A stretch of DNA of 64,000 nucleotides. Source: Erythrobacter sp. UBA1916 (lineage in GTDB: Bacteria > Pseudomonadota > Alphaproteobacteria > Sphingomonadales > Sphingomonadaceae). Of the stretch, positions 58,076 through 64,000 are shown piece after piece. The translations under genes and the position numbers were made by a program. Below the pieces are notes generated by a model. That model was not told the origin of the DNA. It saw only the letters and a program-made list of their open reading frames with translations, and did not search any database. Where the stretch lies: positions 109,520-173,519 of the forward strand of contig DDFY01000004.1 in the NCBI GenBank assembly GCA_002337385.1. The letters are read 5' to 3'. Numbering within the stretch: position 1 is the stretch's first letter; each line of letters opens with the position of its first letter.

Positions 58076-58693
58076 TCAAAGCGCCGGGTTATTGTAACAA
58101 TGCCAGGTAAAGATCGCGAGCGCGCCGCGGTGAGGCCGCCACTTTTCCGCCAAGGCGCGGGTCGCCTTTTCGTCGGGCCGCTCGGGCAGGCCCAGAATCT
58201 TTCCGATCCCCGCCATCACCGCCAGATCGCCAGCGGGCCAGATATCGGGCCGCCCCTCCGCAAACAGCAGGTAAATCTCCGCCGACCACCGGCCGATGCC
58301 CTTGATCCGCACCAGCTCGGCAATCGCCGCTTCGTCGTCTTCGGGCAGGTTCTCCAGATCGAGTTCACCCGCGTGGACCAGTTCGCACAGGCTCCGCGCA
58401 TAGCCTTGCTTCTGCCGTGACAGCCCGCAGGCGCGCAGCGTATCGAAATCGCGCGCGAGCACCTCGGCGGGGTGCATGTCCTCGCCCAGTTCGGCCTCCA
58501 GCTTGCTCCACACGCTTGACGCCGCCGCCACGCTCACCTGCTGGCCGACGATGGTGCGCAGCAAGGTGCGGTAGCCGCGTGGCCGAATGCGCGGCTCGGG
58601 ATAGCCGCAGGTTTCCAATGCCCGTGCAATCGCCGGCTCGCGCGCGGCGATCGAATCGAGGCTGGTCGTGATCTGATCCAAGGTAAGGCCCAT
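58076..58693 (-). CDS. DNA-3-methyladenine glycosylase II (AlkA-like)
   Basis: A 205-residue HhH-GPD base-excision enzyme. Visible are the entry segment [25 protein letters not shown], the helix-hairpin-helix [18 protein letters not shown] and the catalytic Asp in [18 protein letters not shown]. It is shorter than E. coli AlkA (no N-terminal domain), as in many alphaproteobacterial versions. Start: ATG 58693, with AAGGG five bases upstream. It removes alkylated purines from DNA. The region just downstream of its stop is partly duplicated about 540 bases away. Confidence 0.9.
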   Translation of the reverse strand: MGLTLDQITTSLDSIAAREPAIARALETCGYPEPRIRPRGYRTLLRTIVGQQVSVAAASSVWSKLEAELGEDMHPAEVLARDFDTLRACGLSRQKQGYARSLCELVHAGELDLENLPEDDEAAIAELVRIKGIGRWSAEIYLLFAEGRPDIWPAGDLAVMAGIGKILGLPERPDEKATRALAEKWRPHRGALAIFTWHCYNNPAL

Positions 58694-58764
58694 GCGCGCC
58701 CTTCTTGCCAATTTTCGCCGTATTGCCTAGCAGCCTCTCGAAACCATTAGAGGGATTCCCGCAT

Positions 58765-59082
58765 ATGCCGCAGCTTACCGTCGTCAGCCGTTCGGGTGAG
58801 GAAAAGACCGTCGAAGTCGGCGAAGGCCTCACCGTGATGGAGGCCATCCGCGACAGTGGGTTCGACGAACTGCTCGCGCTGTGCGGCGGTTGCTGCTCCT
58901 GCGCGACCTGCCACGTGCACGTCGATCCGGCCTTTGCCGAGAAGCTGCCCGCCATGAGCGAAGACGAGGACGACCTGCTCGACAGCTCGGACCACCGCGA
59001 TGCGACCAGCCGCCTGTCATGCCAGATCCCGCTCACCGGCGAGCTGGACGGCCTCAAGGTTCGCATCGCCGAGGAAGACTGA
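58765..59082 (+). CDS. fdxB: [2Fe-2S] ferredoxin, adrenodoxin type
   Basis: A 105-residue ferredoxin with ligands Cys40, Cys46 and Cys49 ([15 protein letters not shown]) and Cys86 (RLSCQIP), in the C-x5-C-x2-C-x36-C spacing of adrenodoxin and FdxB. It carries electrons in the cytoplasm, for example to P450 enzymes or iron-sulphur assembly. The start is ATG 58765. A longer frame to 58705 is unlikely. The gene symbol is by type only, because the partner is not in the window. Confidence 0.9.
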   Translation: MPQLTVVSRSGEEKTVEVGEGLTVMEAIRDSGFDELLALCGGCCSCATCHVHVDPAFAEKLPAMSEDEDDLLDSSDHRDATSRLSCQIPLTGELDGLKVRIAEED

Positions 59083-59144
59083 CTTAACGCGGGCCAAGGC
59101 AAAGCTGATTGCCCTCTGGCCTCGCGCGTCCTACTTCAGGTGGC

Positions 59145-60140
59145 ATGACAGCCTTACCTGTAAAGACCGACAGCCTCGACCTTATCGGCAACACGCCGCT
59201 CGTGCTCCTCAAGGGCGCGAGCGAAGCGGCCGGATGCGAGATCTGGGGCAAGTGTGAATTCGCCAACCCGGGCGCTTCGGTGAAAGACCGCGCCGCCCTG
59301 TGGATCATCCGCGATGCCGAGGCGCGCGGTGAACTCAAGCCGGGCGGCACCGTGGTCGAAGGGACGGCGGGCAACACCGGCATCGGCATTGCGCTGGTGG
59401 CCAATGCCAAGGGCTACAAGACGATCATCGTCATGCCCGACAACCAGAGCGCGGAGAAAATGGCCACCTTGCGCGCGCTGGGCGCAGAGCTGGTACTGGT
59501 TCCGCCGACCAAGTTCGCTGACCCAAACCACTTCGTCCACACCAGCCGTCGCCTCGCCGAGGAGACCGAAGGTGCGATCTGGGCCAACCAGTTCGATAAC
59601 GTGGCCAACCGCCGCGCGCACATCGAAAGCACCGCGCCCGAAATCTGGGAGCAGCTCGGCGGCAAGGTCTCGGGCTTTACCTGTGCGGCTGGCACCGGCG
59701 GCACCATTGCGGGCGTCGCCATGGGGCTGAAGGCCTTCGACGAGAACATCCGCATCGCGCTCACCGATCCGCACGGCGCGGCGCTGTATAATTACTATGC
59801 CAATGGCGAGCTGAAGGCCGAAGGCTCTTCGGTGGCCGAGGGGATCGGGCAGGGGCGCATCACCGCCAACCTCGAAGGCGCGCCGATCGACACCCAGTTC
59901 CGCATTTCGGACGAGGAGGGCCTCAAGTGGGTCGCCCAGCTGCTGCGCGAAGAGGGGCTGGCACTGGGCCTGTCCTCGGGCATCAACGTGGCCGGCGCCG
60001 TGGCGCTGGGCCGCGAACTCGGGCCGGATGCGCGGGTGGCGACGATCCTGTGCGACACCGGCTTCCGCTATCTCTCCACGCTCTACAACGCCGAATGGCT
60101 GCGGGCGAAGGGCTTGCCGGTGTTCGATTGGCTAGGTTAG
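59145..60140 (+). CDS. cysK: Cysteine synthase (O-acetylserine sulphhydrylase)
   Basis: A 331-residue fold-type II PLP enzyme that makes cysteine from O-acetylserine and sulphide. It has the Schiff-base Lys47 (GASVKDRAAL), the substrate loop EGTAGNTGIGIA and the PLP phosphate motif GTGGTIAG. The sequence is closer to the long alphaproteobacterial form than to E. coli CysK, so a paralogue role (for example cystathionine beta-synthase-like) cannot be ruled out. Start ATG 59145, with AGGTGG just upstream. Confidence 0.9.
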   Translation: MTALPVKTDSLDLIGNTPLVLLKGASEAAGCEIWGKCEFANPGASVKDRAALWIIRDAEARGELKPGGTVVEGTAGNTGIGIALVANAKGYKTIIVMPDNQSAEKMATLRALGAELVLVPPTKFADPNHFVHTSRRLAEETEGAIWANQFDNVANRRAHIESTAPEIWEQLGGKVSGFTCAAGTGGTIAGVAMGLKAFDENIRIALTDPHGAALYNYYANGELKAEGSSVAEGIGQGRITANLEGAPIDTQFRISDEEGLKWVAQLLREEGLALGLSSGINVAGAVALGRELGPDARVATILCDTGFRYLSTLYNAEWLRAKGLPVFDWLG

Positions 60141-60172
60141 GTTCATCTGGTCCGGCTTAGGGACTTGAGGAC

Positions 60173-60547
60173 ATGGCACTCGATCCGCGCGAACTGCTGA
60201 AGAACCTGAACCGCACGACGGCTGCGGCGCCCGCGGCCGTGCCTTTGGCCGGGACGAGGGCGCAGAAAGTTCAGCGGCTGCAGATCGGTATATTTGGCCT
60301 GGTCTGCATGATCCTGGTCGTGGCTCTCGCCGATATCGTGGTCAACCGCGCTGACGAGACCGAGGCGAGCGTGGTTTCCGAATCTGGCCCCGCCAACCTG
60401 CCGGACGAGCCTGCCGCTCCGCGCGATCCGCTGGCCGATGCTGGCGTCGTGCCCGAATTGCCGGTCGAAACCGGCGCGCCGCCAGAAGAGGCGGAAATGC
60501 CCCCGGCTAACAATGTTCCGCTGCCCGCTGGCGTCACTGCGCAGTAG
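60173..60547 (+). CDS. Hypothetical single-pass membrane protein
   Basis: A 124-residue protein: a basic, disordered cytoplasmic segment (1-36), one membrane helix at about 37-57 (IGIFGLVCMILVVALADIVV) and an acidic/Pro/Ala-rich periplasmic tail (about 60-124). I do not recognise a domain. It overlaps the following gene by 35 bases, so the pair are probably coupled. They lie just before the division cluster, which hints at an envelope role without proving it. Confidence 0.65.
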   Translation: MALDPRELLKNLNRTTAAAPAAVPLAGTRAQKVQRLQIGIFGLVCMILVVALADIVVNRADETEASVVSESGPANLPDEPAAPRDPLADAGVVPELPVETGAPPEEAEMPPANNVPLPAGVTAQ

Positions 60548-61403
60548 GCTGGCGCTTGCGGTCGGCGCAGCAGCGCTGGCCCTGTCGCCGCCGCTGGCTG
60601 CCAGCGATGTTGCGCCCGAAGTAGACAGCACGTCCGCCCTGCCGTCGTTAGGGCTGATGGGAACGATCCCGATCTACTGGGGCGAAAGCAACGGGCTTGC
60701 CGAGCTGCTGGCGGGTGAGGCCGAGCTGCACTGGGCGCGTGCCAGTCTGGAGCGTGACTATCACCTCGTTCCGCTCGACTATCTTTCACCCGAGGCGCTG
60801 GCCGGTCAGCACCTGTTGCTGCTGGCCCAACCGCGCGGGCTAACGCCGGAGGAGAACGTCGCGCTCGACAACTGGGTGCGGGCAGGCGGCCACCTGTTGC
60901 TGTTCGCCGATCCTCTCATGACGGGAGAAAGCCGCTTTGCCTTGGGCGACCGGCGGCGCCCGCAAGACACGGCGCTGCTGTCTCCGATTCTCGCGCACTG
61001 GGGGTTGGAACTGCAATTCGACCCGAGTCAGGACGCGAATTGGCAAATGCGGGAATTCGCGGGCAGGGCGCTGCCGACTCGGCTTTCTGGCGCCTTCAGC
61101 ACGGTTGGCGACATGCCATCATGCACCCTGTTAGCAAGCGATTTGGTGGCGCAGTGCGGCCTCGGAAGCGGGTTTGCGCTGATCGTGGCCGATGCTGCAC
61201 TGCTCGATCTGGTCGATCCGGTGCCCCAATCCGGTCCGGCGCTGGCCATGTTGCTGGAGCGCGCCTTCGCAGATAATGCGGGACAGAACGGAAGTAGGGG
61301 AGGTGGCGCGGTTTCATCTGATAATATCGCTCAGAATCAAGAATATGCTAATAATTCCGGTGGTTTGGTTAACGCTTCTGAAGGGATAAATAGCCCGCCG
61401 TAG
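60513..61403 (+). CDS. Envelope protein with a GldG/DUF4350-like domain
   Basis: A 296-residue protein with a signal peptide (about 9-30, ending LAASD). The core (HLVPLDYLSPEALAGQHLLLLAQPRGLTPEENVALDNWVRAGGHLLLFADPLM) matches the GldG/DUF4350-like (intraflagellar transport protein 52-related) pattern of a sugar- or ligand-binding fold. The last about 40 residues (DNAGQNGSRGGGAVSSDNIAQNQEYANN) are Gly/Asn/Ser-rich and unlike the rest, and their coding DNA is AT-rich. They may result from a frameshift or local change near the mraZ leader. The start ATG 60513 overlaps the preceding gene. Confidence 0.65.
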   Translation: MFRCPLASLRSRLALAVGAAALALSPPLAASDVAPEVDSTSALPSLGLMGTIPIYWGESNGLAELLAGEAELHWARASLERDYHLVPLDYLSPEALAGQHLLLLAQPRGLTPEENVALDNWVRAGGHLLLFADPLMTGESRFALGDRRRPQDTALLSPILAHWGLELQFDPSQDANWQMREFAGRALPTRLSGAFSTVGDMPSCTLLASDLVAQCGLGSGFALIVADAALLDLVDPVPQSGPALAMLLERAFADNAGQNGSRGGGAVSSDNIAQNQEYANNSGGLVNASEGINSPP

Positions 61404-61423
61404 AAGCTGGATGGCCCGGCATA

Positions 61424-61457
61424 TCCCAACATTTCCCGCAATTTCCCCTTTATTCCC
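61424..61457. promoter_or_regulatory. Four 10-bp-periodic TCCC repeats upstream of mraZ (MraZ-box candidate)
   Basis: TCCC starts at 61424, 61434, 61444 and 61454, an exact 10-bp period. Three of the four have the form ATT(T)CCC. Periodic direct repeats of this kind (TGGG-N5-6 in E. coli) bind the MraZ autoregulator, with this orientation on the minus strand reading GGGAA. They begin 20 bases after the upstream stop and lie about 145-180 bases before mraZ. A further TGGG pair at 61578 and 61588 is also 10 bp apart. Confidence 0.65.
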
Positions 61458-61507
61458 GCCCGGGCTCACGGTACTACGGTGAGGCATCGGACATGACTCG
61501 CGTCCAG

Positions 61508-61544
61508 CGCCCCGGTTTCCGGGGCGTCCCAGTTGCGCATGCGC
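61508..61544 (+). repeat. Two adjacent hairpins in the mraZ leader
   Basis: CGCCCCGG-TTT-CCGGGGCG (61508-61526) is an 8-bp perfect stem. Next to it, the palindrome GCGCATGCGC (61535-61544) is flanked by CCCAG and CTGGG arms. Neither is followed by a T tract. If transcribed they would form a structured 5' UTR ahead of mraZ. Confidence 0.45.
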
Positions 61545-61601
61545 TTCTGGGGGCGGGGAGGTCGTGTCTCGTAAGTTTGGGCTTAATTGGGGACCGGGGC
61601 A

Positions 61602-62096
61602 GTGGCATCGCCGATCCAGTACAAGGGACAGGGCTTTTCGCTTCGCGGCGAGAAGAGCCGGTTTGTGCTGCCTCCGTCATTCCGCAAGGACTTCGCCGAC
61701 AAGGGCGATCAGCGCATCCTGTGCCTCGGCAAGCACGAGCGCTGGCCTTGCCTGAAAGCCTTCAGCCAGTCTGCCATCGCCGGGTTCGAGGACATCCTTG
61801 ACCGCGAGGAAGAAGCCGCGCTGCGCCGTGACAAGGACTACGACCGCGAACTGCGCGGGGCGCAGCTGCTGAGCTATGTCGAGGTGCCGTTCGATGCCAG
61901 CGGCCGCTTTGTAATGCCCGATCATCTGACCGGCCTTGCCGAACTGGGGGACGAGATCTTCTTCCAGGGCGGTATGCCGTTTTTCACCATCTGGGCGCCG
62001 GACAAGCTCTATTCGATGGGCGAGGCCTGGGACAACGCGCAGGCCAACTGCCGCACGCTCGCCGAAAGCGCGAAGAAGAAGGCGAAGGCCAAATGA
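61602..62096 (+). CDS. mraZ: Transcriptional regulator MraZ
   Basis: MraZ is the SpoVT/AbrB-fold repressor that controls the dcw division cluster. The 164-residue protein has the first half ([25 protein letters not shown]) and a second half ([27 protein letters not shown]), matching the two swapped-hairpin beta domains. I start at a GTG at 61602 (MASPIQYKG). A TTG at 61587 would add five residues. Neither has a good ribosome site. The stop overlaps rsmH by ATGA. Confidence 0.9.
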   Translation: MASPIQYKGQGFSLRGEKSRFVLPPSFRKDFADKGDQRILCLGKHERWPCLKAFSQSAIAGFEDILDREEEAALRRDKDYDRELRGAQLLSYVEVPFDASGRFVMPDHLTGLAELGDEIFFQGGMPFFTIWAPDKLYSMGEAWDNAQANCRTLAESAKKKAKAK

Positions 62097-63064
62097 GCGG
62101 CGCGACCACCTCAGAGGCCCCGCACGTTCCCGTCCTGCTCGACGAGGTGATCGATGCGCTTGCCCCGCAGCCGGGCGAGCTGATCGTCGACGCGACCATG
62201 GGCGCGGGTGGCTATACGCGCGCGATTCTAGCGTGCGGGGCCACCGTTCACGCGTTCGATCGCGATCCCGACGCGATCGCCGCCGCGCGTGACTGGCCCG
62301 AAACACGCGAAGATCCGCCGCGGCTGGTGCTGCATCACCGCCGCTTCTCCGAAATGGCCGAGGCGCTGGACGAGGCTGGCGTTGCGCAGGTTGACGGCGT
62401 GACCATGGATATCGGCGTGTCGTCCATGCAGCTCGATCAGGCCGAGCGTGGCTTTGCCTTCATGCACGATGGCCCGCTCGACATGACGATGGATCAGGCT
62501 GGCCCCAATGCCGCCGACTTCGTGAATACCGCTGGCGAAGGCGAAATCGCCGACGTGATCTACAAGTTCGGTGAAGAGCGCCAGTCGCGCCGCGTTGCCC
62601 GCGCGATCGTGGCGGCGCGCCCGCTCACCACCACCGGTGAGCTTGCCAATGTCGTGCGCAAGGCGCTCGGCCACCGCCCTGGCGCACCGAAAGATCCTGC
62701 CACGCGCACGTTTCAGGCGATCCGCATTCACGTCAATCGCGAGCTGGACGAACTCGCGCAAGGGCTGGTCGCGGCTGAGCATTTGCTCGGTGAGGGCGGG
62801 CGGCTCGCGGTGGTGAGCTTTCACTCGCTGGAGGATCGCATCGTCAAGGCATATCTGCGCGATGCCGCCAATCAGACCCCGCGCGGATCGCGCCACCTGC
62901 CTGAAGTCACCGGTACCGCCCCGGCATGCTTCGAACAGGTGTCGCGCGCTATCCGCCCGTCCGCTGCTGAGATCGAGCGCAACCCGCGCGCCCGCTCGGC
63001 CACTTTGCGCGCTGCTGTTCGCACCGCCGCGCCTGCACGCCAGAACGATCAGGAGGCTGTATGA
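62093..63064 (+). CDS. rsmH: 16S rRNA (cytosine(1402)-N4)-methyltransferase
   Basis: RsmH (MraW) N4-methylates C1402 in 16S rRNA. The 323-residue protein has the SAM-binding start [36 protein letters not shown], the DxG motif ([21 protein letters not shown]) and the MraW C-terminal block ([18 protein letters not shown]). Coupled starts (ATGA) join it to mraZ and to ftsL, so mraZ-rsmH-ftsL-ftsI form a single transcript. Confidence 0.96.
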   Translation: MSGATTSEAPHVPVLLDEVIDALAPQPGELIVDATMGAGGYTRAILACGATVHAFDRDPDAIAAARDWPETREDPPRLVLHHRRFSEMAEALDEAGVAQVDGVTMDIGVSSMQLDQAERGFAFMHDGPLDMTMDQAGPNAADFVNTAGEGEIADVIYKFGEERQSRRVARAIVAARPLTTTGELANVVRKALGHRPGAPKDPATRTFQAIRIHVNRELDELAQGLVAAEHLLGEGGRLAVVSFHSLEDRIVKAYLRDAANQTPRGSRHLPEVTGTAPACFEQVSRAIRPSAAEIERNPRARSATLRAAVRTAAPARQNDQEAV

Positions 63065-63597
63065 CCACACCTGCCCGCTATCGCCGCTTCGGCTGGCTTG
63101 CCGCGCTTTCGGTCTGTCTTTTGCTCTATGTCATGCTGCACCTGAAGGTGAACGCGGTGCACTCCGACGTGGTTCGGGCCGAGCGCGAGATCGTGCGCCT
63201 CGAACGGGCGAACATGATGCTCGAAACCGAGTTCCTGACCCGTTCGAACCAGGTCCAGCTGGCCCGGCTTAACCGCATCAACTTCGGCTTTCGTGCGCCC
63301 GAGGCGAGCCAGTTCATCGATGGCGAGCGCCAGCTGGCTCGCTTTTCTAAGCCGCGCTCCAACGATGCGCCCGCGCCGATCCGGCTGGCGGGCCTCACTT
63401 CGACAGACGGCGTGCCGGCTTTCCCCAAGCTGGTTTCACCACTGACTGGCGAGCCGCTCGATGCGGCGCTGGTCAAGGGCGAGCCGCCTGCCGGTAGCGA
63501 AGCCTCGGGCCGCCGAAGCACGGCGGTCGGCCTTGGTAGTGGCACCGGGCAAGTGCGGGTGCCGCTGGCCTCGTTGGGCGGAGAGCTTGGTCAATGA
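63061..63597 (+). CDS. ftsL: FtsL-like cell division protein
   Basis: A 178-residue single-pass membrane protein in the usual ftsL place between rsmH and ftsI. It has a basic start ([10 protein letters not shown]), a membrane helix (about 12-29, [17 protein letters not shown]), a coiled-coil segment (about 32-70, with [19 protein letters not shown]) and a long Pro/Ala-rich C-terminal tail (about 95-178). FtsL is poorly conserved and typically about 100-120 residues, so the tail is unusual. Identification rests on topology and position. Confidence 0.8.
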   Translation: MTTPARYRRFGWLAALSVCLLLYVMLHLKVNAVHSDVVRAEREIVRLERANMMLETEFLTRSNQVQLARLNRINFGFRAPEASQFIDGERQLARFSKPRSNDAPAPIRLAGLTSTDGVPAFPKLVSPLTGEPLDAALVKGEPPAGSEASGRRSTAVGLGSGTGQVRVPLASLGGELGQ

Positions 63598-64000
63598 GCA
63601 CGCTGGCCGCGCCTGCCTATTCGCGCATACGCACGACTAGCGCCGGGCTGTTCGACCACCGTCGCCGTGCTCTGCTGGTCGCGCGGCTGCGGCTGCTGCT
63701 GATGGTGCTGGCCTTCGTGGCGCTGGCCCTGTGTGCGCTGGGCCGGATCGTGTGGCTGGGCGCGGCCAAGCCGGGGCCGCAGGTGAAGACCATGGCGGCG
63801 CTGCTGCTGCCCGATCGCGGTGAGATCACCGATCGCAACGGCCTGCCGCTGGCACGGGAATTTCCTGCCTATGCCCTGTGGTACAACCCCAAGGCGATGA
63901 AGGATGGCGGGGCACCGCTGGCCCGTTCGCCTGCCGAGGTGGCGCGCCAGTTGCGGGCGATCTTCCCCGACCTCGACGAGAGCGAAGTGGCCGGCATGCT
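63594..64000 (+). CDS. ftsI: Peptidoglycan transpeptidase FtsI (PBP3), 3' end outside window
   Basis: FtsI cross-links septal peptidoglycan. Only the first about 135 residues are present. The start ATG 63594 overlaps the ftsL stop (ATGA). A basic cytoplasmic region (HHRRR-like, here FDHRRRALLVARLRL) is followed by one membrane helix (about 32-50) and the pedestal start motif LPDRGEITDRNGLPLAREF (73-91), characteristic of class B PBPs. The transpeptidase domain with the SxxK motif lies beyond the window. Confidence 0.95.
   Translation, partial: MSTLAAPAYSRIRTTSAGLFDHRRRALLVARLRLLLMVLAFVALALCALGRIVWLGAAKPGPQVKTMAALLLPDRGEITDRNGLPLAREFPAYALWYNPKAMKDGGAPLARSPAEVARQLRAIFPDLDESEVAGM

Larger units (their letters stand above)
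57538..58118. repeat. Degenerate direct repeat: partial copy of the glycosylase 3' end
   Basis: The bases at 57538-57577 resemble 58080-58118, which is the 3' end of the DNA glycosylase gene on the minus strand (both begin AGCGCCGGG and end in TCGCG). Identity by eye is about three quarters over 39 bases. Translated in the glycosylase frame, the upstream copy gives A-S-F-T-C-N-G-Y-D-N-P, against [11 protein letters not shown] in the gene. The two small membrane genes lie between the copies. Confidence 0.55.

Overview
This 64 kb window is a GC-rich bacterial chromosome segment with dense, mostly core genes. Content and order point to an alphaproteobacterium of the order Sphingomonadales, probably an Erythrobacteraceae-like lineage: a nagZ-scpA-scpB-tatABC run, a PmtA-type phospholipid methyltransferase, an ispH-thrB-rnhA run with the kinase-fold ThrB, a large sphingomonad-style TonB-dependent receptor, and a Tad/Flp pilus locus. 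The genus assignment is an inference. I saw no rRNA, tRNA, CRISPR array, transposase or integrase.

Layout. 1-3.2 kb: end of gatA, gatB, trmL. 3.2-11 kb: an M16 peptidase lipoprotein and a membrane-lipid neighbourhood (psd, a class III aminotransferase, a membrane protein, pmtA). 11.2-13.9 kb: clpB with a sigma-32-like promoter and a shared bidirectional terminator. 13.9-18.7 kb: TonB receptor, mtnP, a MarR regulator. 18.7-26.1 kb: Tad pilus genes cpaA-cpaB-cpaC-cpaD-cpaE-tadB-tadC, with no cpaF ATPase where it is expected. 26.2-31 kb: an alpha/beta hydrolase, an FAD oxidoreductase, a DUF1508 protein, rnhA-thrB-ispH. 31-38.4 kb: argS, a SPOR protein, nagZ, scpAB, tatABC. 38.4-43.3 kb: amidohydrolase, 3-hydroxyisobutyrate dehydrogenase-like protein, ilvA, bpt. 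43.3-45.1 kb: a small accessory patch (TbpB-like lipoprotein, GH24 lysozyme). 45.2-50.2 kb: glnB-glnA with a good sigma-54 promoter, argC, a truncated SH3 protein, a leucyl aminopeptidase. 50.2-55.1 kb: two GGAHP-motif secreted proteins, map, a cytochrome c, ccmAB, a pterin dehydratase. 55.1-58.7 kb: an S9 peptidase, then a repeat-rich intergenic region and two tiny coupled membrane genes, then a DNA glycosylase. 58.7-64 kb: ferredoxin, cysteine synthase, two envelope proteins, and the start of the dcw division cluster (mraZ-rsmH-ftsL-ftsI).

The window is largely ordinary core genome. I found no clearly new multi-gene system. The observations most worth following are the Tad locus without its ATPase, four 10-bp-periodic TCCC repeats upstream of mraZ, a sigma-54 promoter plus an NtrC-like dyad upstream of glnB, a palindrome inside the clpB heat-shock promoter, a probable AUU start codon, and a REPIN-type inverted repeat beside a small-gene insertion flanked by degenerate copies of a glycosylase 3' end.
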